Below, one piece after another: positions 48,239 through 57,663 of a stretch of DNA of 64,000 nucleotides. Source of the stretch: Qipengyuania spongiae (GTDB lineage: Bacteria > Pseudomonadota > Alphaproteobacteria > Sphingomonadales > Sphingomonadaceae); assembly GCF_026168555.1 (NCBI RefSeq), contig NZ_CP092471.1, positions 1,436,501-1,500,500 on the forward strand, given 5' to 3'. The position numbers and the translations under genes are program-made. The notes under the pieces are model-generated. The model was given only the letters and a program-made list of their open reading frames with translations. It ran no database searches and was not told the DNA's origin. The stretch's first letter is position 1; every line of letters begins with the position of its first letter.

Positions 48239-48925
48239 ATGGACTACCAGGAACCGCTTGATCGCTACGAGCCGGAGGAGCGCTACGCCCGCGCCCGGCT
48301 GCGGGAGACGATCAGGGAGAAGGGCCACACTCTGTCCGCGCTGGCGCGGCTGATCGGCCGTAACCCCGCATATCTCCATCAATATATCGGTCGAGGAAGT
48401 CCCCGGCATCTCGACGAGCCGGACCTTCACAAGATCGCCGAATTCCTCGGCGTCGACCCCGAAACCATCGCGACGCGGGCGGTGGCGACCAGGCCATCAC
48501 CCGCCGCGTCGCGGGGAGAGAGCGATGGGTTCGTGGCGGTCCCGCGCCTGCCTCTGGAAGCCTCGGCGGGTCCGGGGGCCTTCGGTGCCGAGGAAATTTC
48601 CTACGACACCTTCCAGTTCTCCAAACGCTGGCTCCGCGAGATGGGGCTGAGCGGCGCCGACCTGTCCGCCATTCGGGTAGAAGGCGACAGCATGGAGCCG
48701 CTGCTGCGTTCGGGCGACGAGATCTTCGTCGACCGCAACAAGCGCGGCGGGGAGGGCGTGTTCGTCGTCCGCATCGGCGACGCACTTCACGTCAAGCAGG
48801 TTCAGGCCAGCGCCCCGGGCCGGATCGCCCTCATCAGCGCCAACGAAGCCTACGCCCCCATCGAACTCGCGCGCGACGAGGTCGAGATCATCGGCCGAGT
48901 GGTATGGAAGGGCGGGCGGGTTTGA
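48239..48925 (+). CDS. XRE helix-turn-helix / S24 peptidase-family regulator
   Basis: 228 residues. N-terminal helix-turn-helix about 17-75 (TLSALARLIGRNPAYLHQYIGRG), C-terminal S24 domain with S151 (VEGDSMEP) and K186 (LHVKQVQ), the Ser-Lys pair of LexA/CI-type self-cleavage. A possible cleavage site is A110-G111 in EASAGPG. A strong AGGAGG site precedes the ATG. No prophage genes surround it, so it is probably a chromosomal regulator, perhaps damage-responsive. Confidence 0.88.
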   Translation: MDYQEPLDRYEPEERYARARLRETIREKGHTLSALARLIGRNPAYLHQYIGRGSPRHLDEPDLHKIAEFLGVDPETIATRAVATRPSPAASRGESDGFVAVPRLPLEASAGPGAFGAEEISYDTFQFSKRWLREMGLSGADLSAIRVEGDSMEPLLRSGDEIFVDRNKRGGEGVFVVRIGDALHVKQVQASAPGRIALISANEAYAPIELARDEVEIIGRVVWKGGRV

Positions 48926-49004
48926 GGTGTGGGGCGGTATGTCAGTATCGCTCGCGACCCCGCCTAGCTTGCATTGTTCCCTATCCGCAGCCATCTCCCG
49001 AGCC

Positions 49005-49673
49005 ATGACCGACATCGCCAAGCAGCCCCCCATGAAAGCCGGGATCGTCCCGGTGACACCCCTCCAGCAGAACTGTTCGCTGATCTGGTGCACCGCGACC
49101 AACAAAGGCGCCCTGATCGATCCGGGCGGCGATCTCGACAAGCTCAAGGCGGCCGTCGAGCGGAGTGGGGTGCAGCTGGAGAAGATCCTCGTCACCCACG
49201 GTCATATCGATCATTGCGGCGAGGCCGGAGTGCTGGCGAAGGAACTGGGCCTGCCGATCGAGGGGCCGCATGAGGCCGACCGGTTCTGGATATCGCGGCT
49301 CGACGAGGACGGCCGCAAATACGGCATTCGCGGCACCTGTTTCGAACCCGATCGCTGGCTCAAGGACGGTGACACCGTGACGGTCGGCGAGCTGGAGCTG
49401 GAGGTGATCCACTGCCCCGGCCACACACCCGGCCATGTCGTCTTCTTCCACCGGCCGAGCAAGTTCGCGGTCGTTGGCGACGTGTTGTTCCAGGGCAGCA
49501 TCGGGCGCACCGATTTTCCGATGGGCAACCATCAGGACCTGATCGACGCGATCACCCGGAAGCTCTGGCCGCTGGGCGACGACGTGACCTTCATCCCTGG
49601 CCACGGGCCGACCAGCACTTTCGGTCAGGAGCGCAAGACCAACGCCTTCGTCAGCGACGCGGCGCTGGCCTGA
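49005..49673 (+). CDS. MBL-fold metallo-hydrolase (glyoxalase II-like)
   Basis: 222 residues. THGHIDHCGEAGVLA gives the HxHxDH zinc motif, with later CPGHTPGHVVFFHR, GDVLFQGSIGRTDFP and IPGHGPTSTFG. This is the small YcbL-type glyoxalase II-like hydrolase; substrate uncertain. ATG at 49005 chosen; MKAGIVPV at 49032 is an alternative, and the 26 codons upstream are non-coding. Confidence 0.88.
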   Translation: MTDIAKQPPMKAGIVPVTPLQQNCSLIWCTATNKGALIDPGGDLDKLKAAVERSGVQLEKILVTHGHIDHCGEAGVLAKELGLPIEGPHEADRFWISRLDEDGRKYGIRGTCFEPDRWLKDGDTVTVGELELEVIHCPGHTPGHVVFFHRPSKFAVVGDVLFQGSIGRTDFPMGNHQDLIDAITRKLWPLGDDVTFIPGHGPTSTFGQERKTNAFVSDAALA

Positions 49674-49677
49674 AGGC

Positions 49678-50082
49678 TCAGAACAGGCCCGAGGCGATCA
49701 ACGTCGCCACTACGGCGAGGCCGATCAGCGTCAGCAGCGTGATCAGAACGCCGATCTTGCGCAGGATGTGCGGCGTTTCCGAATCCATGCCGATGGCGTG
49801 CGCGACTCGCCCGAGCAGGTAGATACCGATAACCAGCGAGAGCCACGCCTGGCCGCGCCCCGACAGCTCGATCCCGGCGACCAGCAGCAGCACGAAGGGC
49901 GTGTTCTCGACATAGTTCAGCTGCGCGCGCATCCGCCGCGCCAGTGGGCCGCCATTGTCGTCGCCGTGCAGGATATTGTGGCGCAGGCGCATCTGCCCGC
50001 ATCGCACGGCCAGCCAGACCGCGATGATGGCGGCGGCGGCACAGGCGGTCAGCGTGACCGGCAAGAACAGGGTCGGCGGCAT
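49678..50082 (-). CDS. MAPEG-family membrane protein
   Basis: 134 residues with four membrane segments (about 5-25, 60-75, 85-100, 112-130). The MRLRHNILHGDDNGGPLARRMRAQLNYVENTPFVLLLV stretch, quoted in part, is the MAPEG pattern (RAQLNYVENTP). Family members are glutathione-related membrane enzymes; the activity here is unknown. Starts in the gap that also feeds rpmF on the other strand. Confidence 0.87.
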   Translation of the reverse strand: MPPTLFLPVTLTACAAAAIIAVWLAVRCGQMRLRHNILHGDDNGGPLARRMRAQLNYVENTPFVLLLVAGIELSGRGQAWLSLVIGIYLLGRVAHAIGMDSETPHILRKIGVLITLLTLIGLAVVATLIASGLF

Positions 50083-50179
50083 TCTCGTTCTCCCGATCGA
50101 AATCTCTTCGGTCGGCGGCTAACGTCAGAGGAGGAGGTGGACAAGCGCGATCGCGATTTGCCGGGTGGGATTCCTCGGC

Positions 50180-50207
50180 TTGCGCTCGCGTCGAAAACCG
50201 GTATAGG
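50180..50207 (+). promoter_or_regulatory. Candidate promoter for rpmF-plsX-fabH
   Basis: TTGCGC (50180-50185), 16 bases, TATAGG (50202-50207), about 115 bases before the rpmF ATG. The TATAGGGCGC shape is common in this group. The rest of this 239-base gap shows nothing else. Confidence 0.4.
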
Positions 50208-50321
50208 GCGCGCCTTCATCGTCACTGCCGGACGTTTTCGGTTCGCCGCCCTTGTGCGTCGCCGGACTGTCCCGTAAGGGCGGCTCCAACAAACGGATTT
50301 ATTTGAGGAACAGGTGCCGAG

Positions 50322-50501
50322 ATGGCCGTCCCCAAGAGAAAAGTATCGCCCCATCGCCGCGGCAACCGCCGGGCACACGATTCGCTCAGCATCGAAGCGC
50401 ATCACGAATGCGACAATTGCGGCGAACTGAAGCGCCCGCACAATCTCTGCCCGCATTGCGGTTTCTACAACGGCCGCGAAGTCGTCGCCGTCGGCCTTTA
50501 A
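50322..50501 (+). CDS. rpmF: 50S ribosomal protein L32
   Basis: 59 residues. N-terminal [20 protein letters not shown] and a zinc ribbon [17 protein letters not shown] (four cysteines, C30, C33, C43, C46), so a zinc-binding form. Part of the large subunit. AGGAAC lies about 10 bases before the ATG. The rpmF-plsX-fabH order is a classic conserved operon linking ribosome and lipid synthesis. Confidence 0.97.
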   Translation: MAVPKRKVSPHRRGNRRAHDSLSIEAHHECDNCGELKRPHNLCPHCGFYNGREVVAVGL

Positions 50502-50527
50502 GGCCGTAACCTGAACCGGAGCTGCTC

Positions 50528-51589
50528 ATGAGTCTGCCGCGTATCGCCGTCGATGCGATGGGCGGCGACGAAGGCGTGCGCGTGATGGTGGAGGGCGCCG
50601 CCCTTGCGCGCCGTCGTCACGACAAGTTCAAGTTTCTTCTGGTCGGCGATCAAGCGCAGATCGAGAAGGCGCTCGAAGCGCATCCCAACATGCGCGAGGC
50701 GTCCGAGATCCTCCATTGCGAGGATGTGATCGCCGGAGACGAGAAACCCTCTAAAGCGCTTCGCCGTGCGAAGACCACCAGCATGGGCCTCGCCGTCCAG
50801 GCGGTAAAGGAAGGCAAGGCCGGCGCCGCCGTGTCGGCCGGGAACACCGGCGCGCTGATGGCGATCAGCAAGCTTGCGCTGCGCACCATGCCCGGCCTCG
50901 ACCGGCCCGCGCTCGCCGCCCTGCTGCCTACGCTCGGCGAGAACGACGTCATAATGCTCGACCTCGGCGCCAATCGCGAATGCGATACGCGCAACCTCGT
51001 CCAGTTCGCGATCATGGGCGCAGCCTATTCGCGCACCGTGACGGGCAGGGAGCGTCCGCGGGTCCGCCTGCTCAATATCGGGACCGAGGAAACGAAGGGC
51101 ACCGAGGATATTCGCGACGCCGCCAACCAGCTGCGCGCCGCGACGGGTCTGGCACTGGACTTCGAAGGCTTCGTCGAGGCCGACAAGATCAATCGCGGCG
51201 ATGTCGATGTCGTCGTGACCGACGGATTCTCCGGCAATATCGCGCTGAAGGCGATCGAGGGCGCGGCGCGTTTCGTCACCGACCTCCTGCGCAACGCCTT
51301 TACCTCTTCGCTGCGCTCGAAGGTCGGTTTTCTGGTCTCGCGCCCGGCAACCGAATTGCTCCGGCACCATCTCGATCCGAACAATCACAACGGGGCTGTC
51401 TTTCTCGGTCTCAACGGCGTGGTGGTGAAGAGCCACGGCAGTGCCAATGCCAAGGGCGTCGCCAACGCGGTCGAAGTCGCCGCGCGGCTTCTGGAGGACG
51501 ACATCACCAATCGCATCGCTTCCGATCTTGGCGTACTCGACCAGGCGAACTTCAATCCCGTTCCCGGCATCGCGCAGGCGGGCGAGTGA
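50528..51589 (+). CDS. plsX: Phosphate acyltransferase PlsX
   Basis: 353 residues. [61 protein letters not shown] are family motifs. Makes acyl-phosphate from acyl-ACP for the first acylation of glycerol-3-phosphate. Its TGA overlaps the GTG of fabH as GTGA. Confidence 0.96.
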   Translation: MSLPRIAVDAMGGDEGVRVMVEGAALARRRHDKFKFLLVGDQAQIEKALEAHPNMREASEILHCEDVIAGDEKPSKALRRAKTTSMGLAVQAVKEGKAGAAVSAGNTGALMAISKLALRTMPGLDRPALAALLPTLGENDVIMLDLGANRECDTRNLVQFAIMGAAYSRTVTGRERPRVRLLNIGTEETKGTEDIRDAANQLRAATGLALDFEGFVEADKINRGDVDVVVTDGFSGNIALKAIEGAARFVTDLLRNAFTSSLRSKVGFLVSRPATELLRHHLDPNNHNGAVFLGLNGVVVKSHGSANAKGVANAVEVAARLLEDDITNRIASDLGVLDQANFNPVPGIAQAGE

Positions 51590-52551
51590 TCCGCTCGGTC
51601 ATCACAGGAACCGGGTCGGCGCTGCCGGCGCAGGCAGTCAGCAATGCCGAACTGGCCGAGCGCGTCGACACCACCGACGATTGGATCGTCGAGCGCACGG
51701 GCATCCGTCAACGCCACATCGCTGGGGAGGGGGAAACCACCTCGACTCTCGCAACCGAAGCGGCGCGCAAGGCGCTCGACGCGGCCGGGATCGCGGCCGA
51801 CGAGATCGGGCTGATCGTGCTCGCGACCGCCACGCCCGACCACACCTTTCCCGCCACCGCCACTCAGGTCCAGCACGCGCTGGGCTGCGGCACCGGCATT
51901 GCCTTCGATGTCGCCGCGGTCTGCTCGGGCTTTCTCTATGCGCTCGCAACCGCGGATTCGATGCTCCAGACCGGCATGGCGAAAAAGGCGCTGGTCATCG
52001 GCTCGGAAACCTTCAGCCGCATCCTCGACTGGGAGGACCGCACCACCTGCGTCCTCTTCGGCGATGGAGCCGGCGCGGTCGTGCTCGAAGCGCGCGAGGT
52101 CGAGGAGGATGGGCCGGGCATCATCGCGACCAAACTGCACGCGGATGGCGAGCACAAGGAATTGCTCTATGTCGATGGCGGCCCATCGACCACGGGCGAG
52201 GTCGGCAAGCTGCGCATGAAGGGCCGCGAGGTGTTCCGCCATGCGGTAGTCAATCTCGCCGACGTGCTGCGCGAAGTAATCGAGCGTGCCGGTGTCGCGG
52301 TCGAGGAGATCGACTGGGTCGTTCCCCACCAGGCCAATGCCCGCATTCTCGACGCCACTGCGCGCAAGCTCGGGCTGCCTGCGGAAAAGGTAGTGGTCAC
52401 GGTCGACCGGCATGCCAACACCTCCGCCGCATCGGTGCCGCTGGCGCTTGACGTGGCGGTGCGGGACGGGCGCATATCCAAGGGCGACCTCGTCATGTTC
52501 GAAGCGATGGGCGGCGGCTTCACTTGGGGCGCGGCGCTCGCCCGCATGTAA
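51586..52551 (+). CDS. fabH: Beta-ketoacyl-ACP synthase III
   Basis: 321 residues, GTG start. Condenses acetyl-CoA with malonyl-ACP to start fatty acid synthesis. Catalytic triad C113 (VCSGFLY), H248 (VPHQAN) and N278 ([10 protein letters not shown]). Overlap with plsX points to translational coupling. Confidence 0.96.
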   Translation: MIRSVITGTGSALPAQAVSNAELAERVDTTDDWIVERTGIRQRHIAGEGETTSTLATEAARKALDAAGIAADEIGLIVLATATPDHTFPATATQVQHALGCGTGIAFDVAAVCSGFLYALATADSMLQTGMAKKALVIGSETFSRILDWEDRTTCVLFGDGAGAVVLEAREVEEDGPGIIATKLHADGEHKELLYVDGGPSTTGEVGKLRMKGREVFRHAVVNLADVLREVIERAGVAVEEIDWVVPHQANARILDATARKLGLPAEKVVVTVDRHANTSAASVPLALDVAVRDGRISKGDLVMFEAMGGGFTWGAALARM

Positions 52552-52576
52552 ACGGTCGAATTCGCAGCCGCTTGGT

Positions 52577-52605
52577 TTGCGTGATGCTGCACAAGCGACT
52601 AGATC
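52577..52605 (+). promoter_or_regulatory. Candidate promoter for ihfA-merR
   Basis: TTGCGT (52577-52582), 17 bases, TAGATC (52600-52605), about 50 bases before ihfA, in the 103-base gap after fabH. Confidence 0.3.
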
Positions 52606-52654
52606 ACTGAGCAGACTTCGCTCCGGGTCGCGCCGGTGAAGAAAGGTGTAAGAT

Positions 52655-52951
52655 ATGCGATCGGTGGGTACGCTCACGAGGGCCGATCTGGCCGAAACGA
52701 TCAACCGCAAGATGGGATTGAGCCGAGCCGAATCGCTCGATCTGGTCGAGGCGATTCTGTCGAAAATGTGCGCTGCCATGTCGGATGGCGAGAACGTGAA
52801 AATTTCCGGCTTCGGTAGCTTCGTTCTGCGGGACAAGAACGAGCGTGTCGGCCGCAATCCCAAGACCGGGGTCGAGGTTCCGATCACCTCGCGCCGGGTC
52901 CTGACCTTCCGCGCGAGCCAGCTTCTCAAGGACAGGATCGCGAAGGGTTAG
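52655..52951 (+). CDS. ihfA: Integration host factor alpha subunit
   Basis: 98 residues. [53 protein letters not shown] and [18 protein letters not shown] are the IHF/HU core, with the alpha-type ISGFGSF. Bends DNA for replication, recombination and transcription. A GTG five codons later (GTGGGTACG) could also start it. Confidence 0.95.
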   Translation: MRSVGTLTRADLAETINRKMGLSRAESLDLVEAILSKMCAAMSDGENVKISGFGSFVLRDKNERVGRNPKTGVEVPITSRRVLTFRASQLLKDRIAKG

Positions 52952-52954
52952 ACG

Positions 52955-53359
52955 ATGACCGGCTTCAACGATGGCAAGGACGACAGCGCGCTTCGCACGA
53001 TCGGCGAAGTCGGCAACGCACTTGGCATCAAGACCCATGTCCTTCGCTATTGGGAACAGCAGTTTCCCATGCTCCGTCCGTTGAAGCGCAGCGGTGGCCG
53101 TCGCTACTACCGTCCCGAGGATGTCGAACTGGTCCGAACCATCGACCGGCTCGTCAACGCCGAAGGCTACACGCTGAAGGGCGCGAAGGGTGTTCTCAAG
53201 AGCGAGGAAACGTCGCGCGCGTCGGTGAAGGAAGATACCGATCGCAAGGCGGCGGCGCCTCAGCCAGCGGCCGGATCGCAGCCGAACCCGGTCGATGCCC
53301 AATTGCTGATGCGTCTCAAATCCATTCGAGATGATTTGCAGCAGGCAATCGCCTCCTGA
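52955..53359 (+). CDS. MerR-family transcriptional regulator
   Basis: 134 residues. The N-terminal winged helix ALRTIGEVGNALGIKTHVLRYWEQQF.. KRSGGRRYYRPEDVELVRTIDRLVN is MerR type. C-terminal part (about 85-134) is short and has no metal-site cysteines, so not a metal sensor. This ihfA-merR pair is widespread in alphaproteobacteria; its targets are unknown. Starts 3 bases after ihfA. Confidence 0.9.
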   Translation: MTGFNDGKDDSALRTIGEVGNALGIKTHVLRYWEQQFPMLRPLKRSGGRRYYRPEDVELVRTIDRLVNAEGYTLKGAKGVLKSEETSRASVKEDTDRKAAAPQPAAGSQPNPVDAQLLMRLKSIRDDLQQAIAS

Positions 53360-53364
53360 TCGGT

Positions 53365-56300
53365 TCATTCCGCCGCGAGTAGTTCGGCCTGGCCGAGATC
53401 GACGCTCACTAGGCGGCTTACCCCCCGTTCGATCATAGTCACGCCGAACAGGCGATGCATCCGGCTCATGGTCACTGCGTTGTGCGTGACGATGAGATAG
53501 CGCGTGGTCGTCTCGCGAACCATCGCGTCGAGCAGGTCGCAAATGCGGTCGATATTTGCATCGTCCAACGGCGCGTCGACCTCGTCGAGCACGCAGATCG
53601 GCGCGGGATTGGTCAGAAACAGGCCGAAGATCAACGCCACCGCCGTCAGTGCCTGCTCTCCGCCCGATAGCAGCGTGAGCGATTGCAGCCTCTTGCCGGG
53701 CGGCTGCGCGAAGATCTCGAGCCCGGCCTCCAGCGGATCGTCGCTGTCGATGAGCGCGAGATGCGCCTTGCCTCCTTCGAACAGCCTCGTGAAGAGGCGC
53801 TGGAAATGGGTATCGACCTGTTCGAACGCTTCGCGCAGCCGTTCGCGCCCCTCGCGGTTGAGGCTGCCGATCGAGCCGCGAAGGCGGTTGACGGCTTCGG
53901 CGAGCTCGGCCTGTTCCTGCGCGCTCGTGCCGTGTTCGTCCTCGATGCGGGAAAGCTCCTCGGCGGCGACGAGATTGACGGGGCCGATCCGCTCGCGGCT
54001 GGCGGTCAGGCGATCCATTTCGACGCTTTCGGTCTCGGCTGCCTCGACAGCATCTTCATCGAAGCCGAATTTCTGAGGCAGGAGCGGAGGCGGTGACTGG
54101 AAACGCTCGCCCGAAATCCGGGACATCTCGATGCGGCGCGCATCCTCGTTCTCCGCGCGCGCCGCCAGAGTGGCACGGTTTTCGCGCACCCCGGCAAGGG
54201 CTTCGCCCGATTCGGCAAGCGCCCGGTCCGCGTCGGTCGCGACTGCCTGCGCGGCGTCGACCGCTTTCTGCGCGTTCGCCAGCTCCGTGCCGAGCCGTTC
54301 GCGCAAGGCCTCGCCCTGTTCGATCTCGCGGATCAGCGCCTCTGGCTTGGCAGCGGTGATCGCGCGCTGCTCTTCGATCGCTTCGAAGCGGGCGGTCATG
54401 TCCGCAAGGCGCCGTGCGGCATCCCCGCTGCGCGCTTTCCACCCGGCGATGTCGCTCCGCTGCGTACCGATCCGTTCGCGCGCGACTGCCAGCCCCTGAT
54501 CGTGCGCTGCGAGCCGAGCGGCGGCGGACTGCACCGCGCTGCGCGCCGCTTCGTTCCGGGCTCTTGCCGCATCCAGCGCGGCGCGGCCCGTGGCGGGATC
54601 GGGGAGGGCGGCCTGCCTCGCGCGCGCCCCGTCCAGTTCGTGGCGCGCGGTTTCGATCCGCGACCCGTGATCGGCCTCGGTTGCGGCCAGTTCCTCGCGG
54701 CGGCGCGCCGTTCGCTCGCGCGCGGCTTCCGCCTGATCGAGCGCACGAAGGGCCTGACGCTCAGCCTCCGCCGCTTCACCGAGCGCCCGCTCGGCAGCGA
54801 CCAGATCGCGCTGGAGAGTAGCAAGTTCCTCGCGCACCGCCGCTTCGCGCGCCTCCACTTCTTCGACCGCCCGCCGCAGGGCCGGCACCTGTTCGTCGAG
54901 TTCGCGGAACCGGTTCTCTGCTTCCAGCCGCGCCGCATCCGCTGCGCCTTCGCCGCGCACGACCAGACCGTCCCAGCGCCGCAACGTGCCCCCCTTTGTC
55001 ACCAGCCATTCGCCCGGTTCGAGAGTGCGGCCATCGTCCTGCATGACCGCGTGGACCATCGACAGCCGCGCGGAAAGTTCCGCCGGACAATCGAGCGCCC
55101 GGCGCGCCAAGCTGTCCTCGACCGAGCGGGCGGTCTCCGCTCCGGTCCAGTAGCGCCCATCGTCCTGCGGTTCCGGTATGCCGATCAGCGCCTTGCCGTC
55201 GCGGCCCAGCACGGCGGCGAAGGCGCGTTCCCAGCCCGGTTGCGGACGAACACGGTCGATTGCCTGCGGACGCCCGCGCCGGGTCTCGGCAGCGCGTGTT
55301 CGTGCGTCCCGATCGCGCTTCAGCCCGCTCCATTCGCGCTCGACCCCGGTGAGTTCGGCGCGGGCGGCGGATAGAGCATTGGCTGCCGCGTCCCGGGCAG
55401 GTTGCAGCTCGGCCTTGCGCGCCTGCATCCGGTCCAGTTCCTCCCGGCGATCGGCAACAGAGCGAGTCGCCTCCTCGACGTCCTCCCCGGCGGCACGAAC
55501 GGCGTTCTCGTCGTCCGTTGCCGAAAGTTCCGCGCGCGCGGCCGCGATCCGGCGCTCCTCGGCTTCGAGGCGATCCAACCGCTCCTGCGCCTGCCCGATC
55601 GCCGCCTCGGCGACCCGCCACTCCGCCTCCACGCCGGCATTCTCGGCCGTCGCGCGGGCAAGCGCAAGTTCGTTCGCGCGTGCACCGGCTTCCGCCTTCT
55701 CCAGCGTTGTGGCGAGCGAGGGCCGCGCCTTCTCGTCCTCGGCGAACCGAGCCTCGTTCGCCGCCAGTTCCTTCTCCAGACGAGCAATCGCCTCCGCCGC
55801 GTCGGTGGTCAGGCGGTCGGCGTCGATCCGGTCCTCCTCCAGCCGCGTGCGTTGGCGGTCGAGATCGGCGAGCCGTTCCTCGGCAGCCTCCAGCTTGGTG
55901 GCGAGCGCGGCCATGCGGTGCCCATGCGCGCTGGCATCGTCGCGCCGATCGGCCAGTTCCTCGCGCGCGGCGTTGAGCGCGAGCGCCGCCTCCTGCTGCG
56001 CCGATTGCGCCGCCGTCAGACCGGCCTGCGCCTCCGTGACGGCCGCCTCGGCCGTTCTTGCCGTGGCCTTCGCCTTATCGGCGGCGGCGGCGGCGTCCCG
56101 CCAGCGGGCGAAGACCAGCCGTGCTTCGGCCGTGCGGATTTCGTCCGACAGCCTGCTGTAGCGCTCGGCCTGTTTCGCCTGCCGTCGGAGCGAGGCGATT
56201 TGCGTGTCGAGTCCAGCCATGAGGTCTTCCAGCCGCGACAGGTTCGCCTCGGTCTGGCGCAGCTTGTTCTCCGCATCGCGGCGCCGGACATGCAGGCCCG

Positions 56301-56784
56301 CGATTCCGGCGGCTTCTTCGAGCATCTGGCGCCGTTCGGTCGGCCTGGCGGCGATGACCTGCGCGATCTTGCCCTGGCTGACGAGAGCGGGCGAGTGTGC
56401 TCCGGTCGCCGCGTCGGCGAAGGTCAGCGCGACGTCCTTGGCCCGCACGTCGTTGCCGTTAATGCGATAGGCGCTGCCGGCTCCGCGTTCGATGCGGCGG
56501 ACGACTTCGAGTTCTTCATCAGCGTCATCCTCACCCTGAAGCACCACCTCGGCGAAGTCGCGGGGCGGGCGGCTCTCGGTGCCGGCGAAGATCACGTCTT
56601 CCATTCCTCCCGAGCGCATGGATTTGGGCGAGTTCTCGCCCATCACCCAGCGGATCGCCTCGAGCAGGTTGGATTTGCCGCAGCCATTGGGGCCGACCAC
56701 GCCGGTCAGCCCGGGTTCGATATGCAGCGTGGCGGGTTCGACGAAGCTCTTGAAGCCGGAAAGTTTCAGCTTCCTGAGGATCAT
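53365..56784 (-). CDS. smc: Chromosome segregation protein SMC
   Basis: 1139 residues. Walker A GPNGCGKSN (31-39) with the N-terminal MILRKLKLSGFKSFVEP, two long Ala/Glu/Arg coiled-coil arms (about 165-490 and 640-950), a hinge about 500-620 (RPQPGWERAFAAVLGRDGKALIG), the ABC signature LLSGGEQALTAVALIF and Walker B CVLDEVDAPLDDANIDR near the C terminus. Condenses and segregates the chromosome with ScpA/ScpB, which are elsewhere. Confidence 0.97.
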   Translation of the reverse strand: MILRKLKLSGFKSFVEPATLHIEPGLTGVVGPNGCGKSNLLEAIRWVMGENSPKSMRSGGMEDVIFAGTESRPPRDFAEVVLQGEDDADEELEVVRRIERGAGSAYRINGNDVRAKDVALTFADAATGAHSPALVSQGKIAQVIAARPTERRQMLEEAAGIAGLHVRRRDAENKLRQTEANLSRLEDLMAGLDTQIASLRRQAKQAERYSRLSDEIRTAEARLVFARWRDAAAAADKAKATARTAEAAVTEAQAGLTAAQSAQQEAALALNAAREELADRRDDASAHGHRMAALATKLEAAEERLADLDRQRTRLEEDRIDADRLTTDAAEAIARLEKELAANEARFAEDEKARPSLATTLEKAEAGARANELALARATAENAGVEAEWRVAEAAIGQAQERLDRLEAEERRIAAARAELSATDDENAVRAAGEDVEEATRSVADRREELDRMQARKAELQPARDAAANALSAARAELTGVEREWSGLKRDRDARTRAAETRRGRPQAIDRVRPQPGWERAFAAVLGRDGKALIGIPEPQDDGRYWTGAETARSVEDSLARRALDCPAELSARLSMVHAVMQDDGRTLEPGEWLVTKGGTLRRWDGLVVRGEGAADAARLEAENRFRELDEQVPALRRAVEEVEAREAAVREELATLQRDLVAAERALGEAAEAERQALRALDQAEAARERTARRREELAATEADHGSRIETARHELDGARARQAALPDPATGRAALDAARARNEAARSAVQSAAARLAAHDQGLAVARERIGTQRSDIAGWKARSGDAARRLADMTARFEAIEEQRAITAAKPEALIREIEQGEALRERLGTELANAQKAVDAAQAVATDADRALAESGEALAGVRENRATLAARAENEDARRIEMSRISGERFQSPPPLLPQKFGFDEDAVEAAETESVEMDRLTASRERIGPVNLVAAEELSRIEDEHGTSAQEQAELAEAVNRLRGSIGSLNREGRERLREAFEQVDTHFQRLFTRLFEGGKAHLALIDSDDPLEAGLEIFAQPPGKRLQSLTLLSGGEQALTAVALIFGLFLTNPAPICVLDEVDAPLDDANIDRICDLLDAMVRETTTRYLIVTHNAVTMSRMHRLFGVTMIERGVSRLVSVDLGQAELLAAE

Positions 56785-56809
56785 CGTGTGCCGCCCCGCC
56801 GCGGCTTTC

Positions 56810-57568
56810 TCAGCGCGCGCCGGCCTGCTGGAGGACCGGTTCGAGGCTGGACCAGCTGCTCACGCCGTCGAGCTTGCGCCCGTTGACGATGAAGGTCGGC
56901 GTGCCGGTGATCTCCAGTTCGTTCGATTGCTGGGTGGAATTGTTGGCGATCGTTTCCATGCTGGAAAAATCGGCGAGGCAGGTCTGCGCCTCGTCGCGGC
57001 TGAGGCCCAGCCGGCTGAAGAAGTCGTAGAAACCGGCAACCTGCGCGCCTTGGACGAAGCGCTGCTGTTCGGGCAGTTCGAGCGCCTGGCCGAAGGCTTC
57101 CTGATTGTCGAACACCGGCTGGAGGACCTCCTGCAGGTTCTTCCAGACAACTTCCGAACGCGGGTGATAGGCTTCCTTCTGCCCGCAGCGCACGAGTCGC
57201 GCGAGGATGAGGTCGTGCGGCCCATGGATCTGGTTGCGCAGTTCGAAACTGACCCGGCCCGTATCGACGTATTTCTCCTTCAGCTCGTCCACACCCTCGA
57301 CCGCGAAGGCGGCGCAGGCGGGGCAGGAGAGCGAGGCGTATTCGACGAGTTTGATCGGAGCGTCGGGATTGCCGAGCAGGTAGCCATCGGAATCGGTGAT
57401 CGCGACCGTGTCGGTCCATTGCTGGCCCGCCGGCGGCGCGACTTCCGCGACCGGTTCGCCCGCGACCGCCTCGGCAGCGTCGCCCGCCTCGCCGCTGCCG
57501 CAAGAGGCCAGCGCCATGGCAAGAGGCAGGGCAAGGGTGGCGAGGATCGGGCGAATGGTCGTGGTCAT
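56810..57568 (-). CDS. DsbA-family thiol oxidoreductase, lipoprotein form
   Basis: 252 residues. Signal with lipobox ALASC (Cys23), Ala/Glu linker, then a thioredoxin domain with active site CPAC (C82-C85) in EYASLSCPACAAFA, and the cis-Pro loop GTPTFIVNG. Probably a membrane-anchored periplasmic disulfide oxidase. The second of two DsbA paralogues in a row upstream of smc. Confidence 0.9.
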   Translation of the reverse strand: MTTTIRPILATLALPLAMALASCGSGEAGDAAEAVAGEPVAEVAPPAGQQWTDTVAITDSDGYLLGNPDAPIKLVEYASLSCPACAAFAVEGVDELKEKYVDTGRVSFELRNQIHGPHDLILARLVRCGQKEAYHPRSEVVWKNLQEVLQPVFDNQEAFGQALELPEQQRFVQGAQVAGFYDFFSRLGLSRDEAQTCLADFSSMETIANNSTQQSNELEITGTPTFIVNGRKLDGVSSWSSLEPVLQQAGAR

Positions 57569-57663
57569 GTTCGGTCCTGTTCAGTGGATGCGGTTAGAGA
57601 TTAGCCGAGATCGGGCCTTGCGCGAAGCGGGACCCGCGATTTGTCGCGGAAAACCGGCGCGCG

